A model generated the notes under the pieces. The model did no database searches, was not told where the DNA came from, and saw only the letters and a list, made by a program, of their open reading frames with translations. A program made the translations under genes and the position numbers. This document shows, in pieces, positions 8,381-18,046 of a stretch of 28,961 nucleotides of DNA. Source of the DNA: Hypsibius dujardini (taxonomy: Eukaryota; Tardigrada; Eutardigrada; Parachela; Hypsibiidae). The first letter of the stretch is position 1; the number at the start of each line of letters is the position of its first letter. The DNA is taken from NCBI GenBank assembly GCA_001579985.1, contig LRSR01001947.1:1-28961 (forward strand). Direction: 5' to 3'.

Positions 8381-11300
8381 TTAGAAAATTAAAGTCAAGA
8401 TGCTCATTAACAAAAATAAGAAAAAGCTGAAGCCTGATTTTGCAGCGAAGTTACTGTAGAACCCTTTCAAGCGGTCAGCTTCTCGCTGACCAGATAGCAA
8501 CGCCCCATGAATGGTTCCAAAGTATTCCGAGTGAGTCGCTTCGCCAGCGAACAAAAGCGAATACGCCTTTTTGCCTTTTTGAGCCGTTTCAAATTCCCAT
8601 TCCGGAAGGGCCAGATCAGAAGGGCTTCGATTGGCTCGCGAACTGTTCACCGAGAAGAACGTGTACGTCCCCTGGAAGTAAGGGTTGTTCGACCATTTTT
8701 CCCTGCGAAGTAAAGCGTCTAGAGTTAGACCTAAGTCTGATTGTTATATTTTGTTGCAATCATTCGTCATTATTTACCGAATCAGCTCGATTGGTCTTGG
8801 AACTTGGACTTCACGGCAGTATTTCTGAAGAATTTGCCAACACTCGTTGAGGACTTGCACGTCGGATAGTTGATCGACCAGATAAGAGCCCGGACCTCCG
8901 ATTAGCACCCAAATAGTATTGGGAATGGCGTTCCGCGAGGCAACCGGTCCGAATTGAACCACGAAATCGGTCCACACAGTCTGAAATACAATGTTCACTT
9001 CAATGGAATGGCGCCGAAAGGCACAGGCAGCAGAAGAACTCATGTTCCGTTTCGGTCCTAGCAAACCAGAACAGGTTGCATGCAATTGACCGGCAGCGAA
9101 CAGAGCAAAGGGCAAAACAAAGCGAATCAGAATAAAATGGAACAGAGTACACAGGAACAGTATCACGTCATAACAAAGGGTAACAAAACCGAACGTAGGT
9201 TAACAAAGAATAATATCATAGAACAGAGCAGCAAAAGTAATGAGGCATAGTAGAAAAACGCCGCACAGCAGGCAAAAACGAGAAAAACAGGACAGAATCA
9301 GAACATAATGGAACAAGACCAAAGAACACAAACAGTAACAAGACAAGACCGAGCACAAACTAAAGAACAAGCCAGGTCCTTGTCTCTGTTTGGCTCACCA
9401 CAGCTGTTGAGTCTTAACTGAAGTCAGAGTGCGAACGGTACCATAGACACGACGATGTACAGAGAGTGCAAGTGCTAAACTGAACAAGTAGAACAGATTA
9501 TAGAAAAGGATCCAGATAAGAAGATTAGAATATAGCAAGGAGATAAGAACAGATCACACCAAAACAGAACAGAAACGACGAAATCGCTTCAGAATGAAAC
9601 AAAACGGAACAGAACGGAATAGAACAGAGCAGAACAGAACGAAACAGAAGGGAACAAAACGTGTCAGGACAGTGAGAAGAAATCAAAACGGCAGAATAAA
9701 GCAGAACAAAACGGAACAGAAAAATGCAAACATTGTACAATTTGACATACATTTTTCTCCTATAAGAGCACTAAGGAACACCAAGGCAGTTTGAATATAT
9801 ATATACCGATTGCTTCGAGGTAAACGGTATGCTGGACTTTATGTCTTCCGTCATAATCAGCCCGAACTTCGAGGAACCCCGCGGTTGCAGCCCTTCCCAA
9901 AATGCCGTTGGAAACCGAACATACAATTTTGACATCGAACCAAATCCGGCATCTGCAATTGCGTTCAATTTCTCCGTCGTCAACGCCGGCTCAAACAAAT
10001 CAGGCGATCTTTTCATCACCCCCAGAGGCAGCGTCAGAATGACATGAGCCCCACTCAACCACGTTCCATCGCTGCAGCGAACAGTGACGCGGGTGGTGTT
10101 CGTGGCAAGGTCCGCATTCCACTGCTCGATCCGCTGCACGGGTTTGTTCAGTTTGAGCCAGCTCCTCGGGAACGTCGAAGTCATATTATCGACTACCGAA
10201 GACATGGCCACGGTCGGTTTCAGAACGAAATTGGGCGGACCGCTCCGCTTGTCGGTGTAATGACGACGAGAGAGAAGATTCGGGTCAGGCGAAGGCGTCT
10301 CCACCATTTCTTTCCTAATCATGACCGCTCATTACCAATCGTGAGGAACGCTTACAAAATGGGCGTTCAAACAAAGACGCATATTTTAAAAAAAAATGTC
10401 AAAAACAACAAAAAAACAAATTTTCATTCAGTTTTAGATCAATTCGATGCTAAATTTTTGGCTGAAAGAACAGCAATGAAAGGTATTAGGATATACGCGT
10501 ATTTCGTACCTTAGGTAATAGTAGTAGACGGCTTCAAATTGCCGAAGTTGGCGAGCGGCATTGAGAACTCCGTATTGATCCTGTTCTTGGTTTGATCCGG
10601 AAAGAACGGCTGCGAGGTGTTTCAACATTTGGGCACTTCGATCGGATTCTACACTGACAGTTTGAACGCCCGGATCGGATGTTTTAGTTTCTTTCTTGTA
10701 GGTGTGGATGAGCTTGTCCAAATAGGAATTGGCATCTTTGATGTATTTCTCTTCGATGCTACTAGGCTAATAAAACAAAACAAAACACGATTACATTTTT
10801 TTCGCAAAACAAAACTTTTTTTTATTCAGTACTTGATTAATTTTTCCCTGTACCTTTCGCTCGCGATATAGAAAGGGCTCATCGAGAACTTCCGGAGCCG
10901 GATCTAAAAGATGATGCTTTTCCGCGAAGTCGTACAATAAATGCCCGGTTTCATGGATCACATCTCCGCCGAATTCCAGGAAATGATTTCCCGGCTGAGC
11001 TACAATTTTTGGATGGATAAAACAAATACGTATAAAAACCACCCACGACTCGGCGATCTCGACCGGTTTACTTTTGCTGAGAATCCTTCCACCGGTTCTG
11101 CCAAGCGCCTCCAAAATTGTCACGTTACGGAAGCCGGAATCGTAAAGACGCTGGGCCGCTGCCAAGCCAGCGGCGCCCGCCCCGACAATGATGATCGGAA
11201 GGTCACTCGGAAAGCTTTGCTTTTCCTTCCCGTGCACACCTAAAACGTGTTTCACAATTTGCAGTATCAGGGAAGCACGCAAAAAATAGCTCAACGAGAT

Positions 11301-11404
11301 TTCAAACTGTAATCTGGAATAGAACAAAATATGCACGGACCTGTTGCAAATGCGGCCAAAACCATCGACACACACACAAAAAGCCTGATTTGTGTGATGT
11401 CCAT
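8381..11404 (-). CDS. Flavin-containing polyamine (spermine/N1-acetylpolyamine) oxidase-like, seven exons
   Basis: Exons in transcript order: 11404-11341, 11239-11072, 10999-10854, 10766-10510, 10314-9807, 8980-8778, 8702-8381. All seven join in phase to 555 residues, the length of human spermine oxidase. Residues 1-21 form a signal peptide (MDITQIRLFVCVSMVLAAFAT). The FAD-binding motif IIIVGAGAAGLAAAQRL is at 37-53, followed by EALGRTGGRI. Later blocks are VILTLPLGVMK, DAGFGSMSKLYVRFPTAFW, YLVDQLSDVQVL, WSNNPYFQGTYTFFSV and the C-terminal FAD/substrate block LLFAGEATHSEYFGTIHGAL then SGQREADRL. The enzyme oxidises polyamines and releases H2O2. The last 17 residues are almost purely hydrophobic (GFSFFLFLLMSILTLIF), suggesting a GPI signal or tail anchor. 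Intron 2 is only 72 bp and in frame. Whether the preferred substrate is spermine or the acetylated form cannot be read from the sequence. Confidence 0.92.
9090..9780. repeat. Purine-rich (GAACA)-type degenerate repeat in polyamine oxidase intron 5
   Basis: GAACAGAACG, AACAGAGCAGAAC and related pentamer-based units dominate this part of the 826-bp intron (8981-9806). On the gene's own strand it is pyrimidine-rich (TTCTGTTC). The periodicity is imperfect and strongest at 9560-9720. Confidence 0.8.
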
Positions 11405-12056
11405 TTTGAATTTTCCTGGACTCTCAGGGTATGCACCAGAAATTTAAAGCGACCCTTCGACTTATCTGAGGAACAGTGTGCGAAGTACAATAAATCTGTG
11501 ACAAGCTTAAAATGTGCGGCTGGAGAAATTAGACGATCAACTTTTGTGTACTGTGTTCCGAGTGTGCTGAGTGGAGAATTGTGCTGAGTGTGCAAATGGT
11601 GTATCTCGGGCTCATCTGCTTACCCAGCAGATACTCACATACCTTAACCCTCTACCCGATCAAAATAGGATCAAAATAGATATCAGTAAGACGTCATCAG
11701 GCTCAAGACTTTGAGGACTTTCCAGTCGTGTCAAGTTTCAAATATTGACTGGAGGATCGTCAAGGGAATTGGTTAAATATGAACAGATTTAACATGCATG
11801 TTTGAAGTTACCGTAATGACCTTGATATTGGACGGCAGGTCTATAGAGAAATTCCACAACTGTGATAAAGTCCCCTAGGCCTCCCGCAGTAAGTCTGGTA
11901 GGTGATCGTGCACCTTGATCAATGACGGTAGAGTCTACTTAGCCTCTAGATTTCACCGTGCGATGCATTTGGTCTATTTCTTCTGAATTTTCTGTCCTTA
12001 TGTCTGGACACTTGCAATCCACATATTGTGTGGCTCAGGCCCATGCATACTGAACC
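11405..12056. other. Upstream of polyamine oxidase, no gene seen
   Basis: The first 100-200 bases must contain the promoter and 5' leader of the minus-strand oxidase. No TATA box was recognised at a fitting distance. The rest shows no coding signal. Confidence 0.4.
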
Positions 12057-12592
12057 AGGGCCTCGTTTAGGGTCTTTGCATATCGAAATCAGAACCATTC
12101 ATGGAAACTTAGGCTACAAGTCCCCTTCCCCTTTTTGTTCCTTGTTGCTTTTAGAAGCTGTGCTGACCAAAGTCCCTCTGATTCATCATAGTTGTCAGTC
12201 AGTTGTCATATTCAGTTGTGCGGTCTGATTTCCAAGGGACCCCTGGGATTTCAAAACATTTTGAACAACTTTACTTTAACAACTTTTGTTCATCAAATTT
12301 GTACCATTCTTGAAAGTGTTTAGCCTCCCATTTGCATTGATAAATGACAAGTTATATATTGGACCCCAAGAAACCATAATGTGATCGAAGATGTTTGAAA
12401 CCCCAGGGGGCCCCTGGGAATCAAACCCCCACACCCCTACAAATTTCAGAAAGATCAAGAACAATAAGCCGAATTTTTGGTTCAGTTTTGAAAAAGAAAA
12501 ATTTGCCCTTTTTCCCACCACTGGCCCTACCATGAGGAGTCCTGGTTCCAACTTGTTCCGATTTGAAGGAACCCTAAACGAGCCTCTGTACT
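12057..12592. mobile_element. MITE-like element, family A, copy 1
   Basis: The left end reads CCTCGTTTAGGGTC and the right end ACCCTAAACGAGCC, so the termini are inverted repeats of about 35-40 bp including the following ATCRAAATC/GATTTGAAGG part. The interior contains CCCAGGGGGCCCCTGGG and CATGAGGAGTCCTGGTTCC, shared with the copy at 22760-23268. There is no coding capacity. A clear target-site duplication was not found. Confidence 0.75.
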
Positions 12593-13404
12593 TAGCTAGA
12601 CATTCACACGCATTATCCGATCTAAAAGTGAATTTCAAACTGACAAGCATATTAACTAAATATTAAACGGAAGCCATTTTTCGAAGAATCGTGGAACTTC
12701 AGGCGTGGCTTTTCGTAATTAACCCATAGCTCCACCAATGAACTCGAAAATGTAGCTTTGTATCTACCATGTGCAAGGTCCAAATAATACTGAACACGAA
12801 TGACCTAATTTTACGGAATATTTGCAAGCTTTCGTGAAATTCTTTTGGGAGTCCCTTCCCAAAAATTTTAAAGGCACACCATGTTTATGACTTGACAGCA
12901 CGATGTACTCCATGTCGGCGTAAGAACTCACACCTGGGTGATTAATATTCATGATAATGTCATGACCTTTCTACCGTGCGATAAATTGACATGGTGACCC
13001 TTAAATCTTGCCGGGAATACATATGAACCAGTCGCCATTCTGTTACGGAAACTGCGCAACTCTTCGTGTCGATGACCGATCCGGCGGGGCCTTGAGAAAT
13101 ATAAGAGTTGCCATTTTGCTTGGGGGTCACGGGGGTTTGATACTCGGAACGTGACCACAACAACCTGACAGCCGGTTCGGATACCAACGAACGAACCGTT
13201 CATCAGTGACGGATTGACCATTCGGCTATCCTCCCGTCCCCGAAATGACTCTGGTACGAATGGGAGGGCAGAATGGCCTTGTTACACGGGTACACTTTGC
13301 CTCTCTTTCCCGGCTTTTGAAATGAGATTTGGCTAGTTCTAACACAAGCCTATACGAATTTCTAGCGGCTAGTTTTAGCACAAGAATAACAGTACAACAA
13401 TGAT
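12593..13404. other. Gene-less stretch
   Basis: About 800 bases without recognisable coding, repeat or RNA features. The short ORFs on both strands show no family resemblance. Confidence 0.4.
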
Positions 13405-13600
13405 ATGGGCACCCACACTAGCCTTCAACAGATGTGGAATAATGGAGTTAACTCCATAGGGGATATAGACCCATGGCCACCCACACCAACCTGCCAAAGC
13501 TGTGGAATAATGGAATAAACTCCATATTGGATATGGTTAAGGCTAATGGCCACGTACACCCACCTGCCAAAGCTGTTGCATAATGGAATAAATTCCATAG
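13405..13600. repeat. 68-73-bp tandem array, three units (left arm of composite element)
   Basis: Units carry TGTGGAATAATGGA (13433, 13501) or TGTTGCATAATGGA (13574), each followed by a CTCCAT or TTCCAT ending. The second and third are preceded by CACCYACCTGCCAAAGC-type sequence. The spacing is 68 and 73 bp. The units are reverse-complement relatives of those at 14911-15067 and 15521-15545. Confidence 0.8.
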
Positions 13601-14088
13601 AAAACATCAGCCTCCGCTGTCTCAAATAGAAGTACCTAGAAGTCTTCTCTTTTGCAACACTAGTGAGTTTCCTACTTTCAAACAATTCAAAACAATTTTT
13701 TATACGAAATATATTTGTTTGTCGTGCTAGAACAAAGATCCTAGTGTGCAAACAGCAGACACTGTCTGGGTGGGGAAAAGTTTTTCTACTCACATCGCCT
13801 CACAAGACAGTTATCTACAATTCGGACAGAAAATCCACTTCGTTGACTGACTGTCCATCTTCGGCAGCAATGTTGACTTCGAGCTGACTGTTTCACACGA
13901 CTCATTATTTGTTAATTAATAGAGTTTCCTAAGAGATAGGGGGTGATTGCTTAAAATGTTTGCGTCCGTAGGATTGACGTTAGTCTGCAGAATAGTTGGA
14001 TATCCGGTTGCTTGAAAGTTGTGGCGCCCGGAGGAGTAATCGATTAAGATATTAAGTGACTGAAGTAACTGAATATTTTGTTTGACAG

Positions 14089-14145
14089 AAAGATCTCCGC
14101 AAACTTCCAGCCGATTTGAAACGACTCATACGGTACTGTGAGTAA
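14089..14145 (+). CDS. Possible last exon of a SOCS-box-like protein (orphan fragment)
   Basis: A good acceptor (TTTTGTTTGACAG) precedes an in-frame KDLRKLPADLKRLIRYCE then TAA. SOCS boxes end in a similar LPLPxxLKxYLLY pattern. No upstream exon of such a gene was recognised, and the stretch lies in a transposon-rich block, so this may be a relic or chance. Confidence 0.2.
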   Translation, partial: KDLRKLPADLKRLIRYCE

Positions 14146-14149
14146 GACA

Positions 14150-14521
14150 TTCACCGTCACGGGGACTATCTATCACCTGGTCAGACGATCGATCGTCAGG
14201 ACTAACCGCAAAGAGCCGGAACTCTTTTCGGCCCCTTACTTGAACGCCCATACAGAGCTAGGCAAGTACTGCCTCGACCATTTGTTGGCCATAAGGACAG
14301 ACCAAACATCGCTCCAGCTGACCATAATGATTTTATCCGACAACATCGCTCACCTGCCCGACAAATCGTTTAAACTCCGCGCGTGTCATCAGCCGTCCGT
14401 CAAACCTTTTACCTTCCGAACTCATTATACAGCATCGTTGTTAACCGGCAAAAGACGACTGCCTAACCTGAATGCTCCCTCCCAACTTTCCGTCGCACGA
14501 ATTATCCGCCACTCCACCTGA
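14150..14521 (+). CDS. Unrecognised coding-like stretch
   Basis: One frame is open for over 120 codons. Its codon choice (TAC, AAC, GAC, ATC, GTC, CTG) resembles that of the real genes here and its composition is balanced. It reads YHLVRRSIVR ... TELGKYCLDHLLAIR ... APSQLSVARIIRHST and then TGA. There is no suitable ATG at its start, so it would need an upstream exon; the acceptor candidate CACCTGGTCAG (near 14183) is weak. The ending vaguely resembles the first half of a SOCS box. The function is unknown. Confidence 0.25.
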   Translation, partial: FTVTGTIYHLVRRSIVRTNRKEPELFSAPYLNAHTELGKYCLDHLLAIRTDQTSLQLTIMILSDNIAHLPDKSFKLRACHQPSVKPFTFRTHYTASLLTGKRRLPNLNAPSQLSVARIIRHST

Positions 14522-14737
14522 TCATTCTTCCACACATGAATCCAACCCCGCGGGCTGGACTTTCGCTCTTCGAAGGACCGAAACTTCCCTCGCACAAGAT
14601 TAACCTTCCGAACAGACAGAGAAATGGCCAATCTGTGCGTCTATATTATTGACAAAAAATATTGCCGACTGACCTTATGAACAAACCGAGGGCGATGAAA
14701 TCAGATTTAAAACTTACTCTAACTATAATTTAACTAT

Positions 14738-14885
14738 ACTGTATTTTCGCGTTAGACAGGGACAGAAGTAGTGGAGTGGAACGTGTGCACGGCTTGTGTG
14801 CACCGTACACACAGCACAAGCGCCGCGTGGCCGATTAAACGTTCCACAACTCGTACGCTGTCCCTGTCTAACGCGAAAATACAGT
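14738..14885. mobile_element. 148-bp palindromic TIR element with TA flanks
   Basis: The ends are exact inverted repeats: CTGTATTTTCGCGTTAGACA on the left and its complement TGTCTAACGCGAAAATACAG on the right, extending into GGGACA. TA lies directly outside each CTGT end, consistent with a TA target duplication as made by Tc1/mariner-type transposases. The interior is also nearly palindromic and noncoding. Confidence 0.85.
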
Positions 14886-14910
14886 ACTTTAACTAACTAT
14901 ACCCTAACTA

Positions 14911-15067
14911 TATTTCATTCCATTATTCCATCGGTCAAAGGGAATGGCAGCCACAAAATGCAAGCATTGGATTATTTCATTATTCCACTCAAAAAAGCCC
15001 TGGCAGCCTTCCTCGCTATGTAAAAGGCTAGTTATTTCATTATTCCACTCTTATGAGCCATGGCAGC
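14911..15067. repeat. 57-60-bp tandem array (right arm of composite element)
   Basis: CATTATTCCA recurs at 14921, 14978 and 15038, followed in each unit by a GGCAGCC/GGCAGC block. The third unit is interrupted after GGCAGC by the LTR at 15068. Confidence 0.8.
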
Positions 15068-15406
15068 TGTTGGGTGGTACCCAACAGGTACTCAATACTT
15101 ACTAATAGTATAGTCTAGCTACCTAGTTAACTCATTCCTATCTACCCTCACATTCTATATCGTACTTACTCAGCTATTATCACGTATATAGTTCCGCCAT
15201 GTCGGCAGGAACTAATACATTAGATCAGGAACTGTTCTTTATCCCTGACTATATAAGCGTGTGTTCTACAGTAATTTGGGGAGTTCCTTCCTTTCACCTC
15301 TAATCCCCTCTACCAGTAAAGTTTTCCCCCAATTCTTCTCCTAATATTCAGTCTAATAGCTTGTATGTTCAGGTTCTTCCGTCCCAGTAGGGACGGAGGC
15401 CTAACA
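15068..15406. mobile_element. Solo LTR of a retrotransposon
   Basis: The 339-bp segment starts TGTTGGG and ends CCTAACA, a 7-bp inverted terminal motif with one mismatch and the TG..CA ends of LTRs. CAGC stands directly before (15064-15067) and directly after it (15407-15410), a 4-bp target duplication. A TATATAAG promoter-like box lies at about 15250. Joining the flanks across one CAGC recreates the tandem unit (GGCAGCCTTCCTC) seen uninterrupted near 15003. No internal retroelement genes remain, so the element is probably a recombined solo LTR. Confidence 0.75.
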
Positions 15407-16006
15407 CAGCCTTCCTCATTGTGCAAGCAGCTATTTCTATAGTTATTCCATTGTGCACACTCTACTATAGGCCCCTCAAAGCACGACCTGGGTTAGTCCT
15501 AAATATCGGGCAGCAGTTTATTATTCCATTATTCCACATCTTTGAAAGGACGTTGACATTTTAAACGTCTTGTGCCAAAACTCGCCAGTAGTCCCGGCCC
15601 CTGAACTTTTTCTGCCGCGGGAGGGGGGCGGGGGTGGGCTCACTCCGCCACTGCAGTTAATAAGGTTGTCGGTTCAGTCCGTTTTTTAATCTGTTTAAGG
15701 TTAAGGGTCACTGCAACCACCCGCACTGCCTTTGTGCGGTCCCGCGTCAAATGTACGATTGACGTCAAAACAGAAAAAATAATTGCGGCCGAGGGATCGT
15801 CGTGCTGCAATTTCCCGTAAGGTCATGCCCATGCACAGTCCCAAAAGATGCGTCCCTCGAGCGTGTTGAGCCTGCAGGTGGGTTTATTCCTGTACCCAAC
15901 CAAAGGCTTGATGATCCTAAAAACTGCATCGTTTTTTCTTACGCCGTTCTTATAGAAAAAAGTCTACCGGTTTTCAATTTATCCACAAACTGGTTTCTCG
16001 CATGGT
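15407..16006. other. Right end of composite repeat and GPCR1 upstream region
   Basis: The tandem unit resumes after the LTR, with CATTATTCCACATCTTTGAA near 15528 mirroring the outermost left unit (TTCAACAGATGTGGAATAATG). From 15551 to 16006 the sequence is unique and should hold the GPCR1 promoter; no core element was recognised. Confidence 0.5.
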
Positions 16007-17601
16007 ATGCGGCATACGGGCACAATGAATTTTACCATTGAAAACGGAAGTATGAACGCCACTAACAACATATCCTCTTCCCCTCTACACGCCATCCATG
16101 TCTCGAAAGCTGCAGCTGTCGGATGGTTCGGCTTCTCCGTCATCTGCTGCTTCATCGGCAGCACGTCCCTCCTCCTTCTTCTGGCCACATCTTTTCACGT
16201 CAAACGTCTCCGTACCGGCTCCAATCTCCTGGTCATCCATCTCGTCTTGATCGACCTCCTCAACTGCGGCATCAGCTTTCCCATCAACATTATTACCACC
16301 TACCAAGCCCTGACCATCGACGGTCACCCGTCCCACCCTGTTCGACTCGACTGCCGCCATTTTTTGTACATGACCTTCACCCTCATTCATGCGGAAACGT
16401 GGGCGGGGCTAGCCTTGGCTATTAACCGATTCGTGGCCTTAACCCAGCCTCATTACTACCGTCGGTTGACCTCGAAAGTAGGTCTGACGTTGCTAATAGC
16501 GATCCCCTGGCTGGCTGGACTGGGTCTCAATCTACCAACCTATCTCGAACTAGTAGAATTAAGCTTTATCTTTCAAAATGCGCCAATTGAACGTTGCACA
16601 ATGGGAGGACTGTCCAGCGGCTACGGCAAGATCCTAGCATTGATTAACAGCTTCATCCCTTACGGGTTGATGGGGGTGATTTATATCGTTCTGGGTGGGA
16701 CATTGCTGGTAAAATCTTTCCGTCTGAAGATCGGCAACTGGTTGAACGGGGTGCAAGCCAATGAAGCAACTACTGCAGCGCGGGTCGCTAGGATACGACG
16801 AGGTCTGTTAGTGAAGATCCTGATTGTGACTTATCTCTGGCACTGCTTGTGCTTCCTACCGCCGCCAATTTTGCTGTCATCATTTCCGTCTCTGGCCAGG
16901 CGTTACGTGGTGTTTTGGCAGCTGTGGCTGGTAAAGACCTTGGCCTTGTGTGGATATATGGTCACTCCCGTAAGTACCGTTGCAATATCCCATTGCTTGT
17001 TTCGGTTCTTCATCCCGTATCTATGTTCCAAATAACCACGAAATCTGACTACGGTGATCGAGCAAAAGGGGTATTTGAATTCGCGGACTTATGATCAGTT
17101 AGGCATTACAGTGTATATTCGAAAACCATTCTGGATAACAGAGTTAGAACCGTGCTAAAATGTTACACCACTCACACGCTCAAAGGATAGAAGGACACCT
17201 GTTTGGACGGACGAGCAGACAAGAAGACAGTCAGACATTCACTCATCCTGATATATTTCTATAGAAAGAAGGACCTAAGTGACGTATGTTTTCCTTCATT
17301 AACCCTCCAATTTTTTATTGAGTACGCATGTACATATTCGCTGTGTGTGTTCGAAAATCAAATTAGCGAGGGCATAGTCCGAGCCTGACTTATAACGTTA
17401 CTTACGGATGCCCGACTTTTATATATCTAGCTGAAATGCATCTGCTGTGGCATTATTCTGTATTCACCTTTTCAGTTTGCATTCCTGGCACTAAATGCGG
17501 ATTACCGGAAGGGCCTGAAAAGTCTCCTGCTTTGTCGACGGGTCATTCGGCCTCAACCACCGAACCGTAAACCGTTCTCATCCCCTACTGGCCCACTGTG
17601 A
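16007..17601 (+). CDS. Orphan rhodopsin-type GPCR 1, two exons
   Basis: Exons are about 16007-16969 and 17476-17601 (donor CCC/GTAAGT, acceptor TTTTCAG, phase 0). The likely start is 16025 (ATGAATTTT, 356 residues), with an in-frame ATG at 16007. The N-terminus carries four N-glycosylation sequons (NFT, NGS, NAT, NIS). Seven hydrophobic segments follow; C in RLDCRH and C in IERCTMGG fit the TM3-ECL2 disulfide. TM3 ends AINRFVALTQP, so DRY is NRF. TM6 has TYLWHCLCFLPPP. TM7 ends GYMVTP/FAFLALNADYRKGLKSLL: exon 2 supplies the end of TM7, helix 8 and a Cys that could be palmitoylated. Reading on past 16969 would give a false tail and a stop at 17035. The ligand is unknown; the receptor is more distant from the two GPCRs downstream than they are from each other. 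Confidence 0.87.
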
Positions 17602-17993
17602 CCTTTTCGTGGGTACGCGACTAGCAGTGCATGAGTAGTGAGTACAAGAACCCAGACGGAGCTGGAAGCGATTATACTCTCAGTCGTTGAACTCAACATC
17701 ACGTATTCATGGTACGTCTTACCCAGTATTTCAGTATAAAATGTTCTCCAATCATTACGGGATCACTGTCAACTCTAATCAAAGTGCATGGTACGCCCGA
17801 CGCAGATCCTGCCTCATTTGTAGGCCGCCACGAACGGGGATCACAGTCAACTGAAAAGACATTAAATCCGTGTTCGTATGTGAAGCACTGGACGAGATTG
17901 AATGTGAATGCATCCCATATTAAGCCTCTCCTCCGCATCTCTGCTGATTCTCAAGAGATTGGTTGCCGTTTTCAATGCGCATGCCGCACCTTT

Positions 17994-18046
<53 letters not shown>

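Noticed and set aside
16970-17035. GPCR1 tail VSTVAISHCLFRFFIPYLCSK
   Set aside because: It begins at a perfect GTAAGT donor; the exon at 17476 supplies a proper TM7 end and helix 8 in phase.
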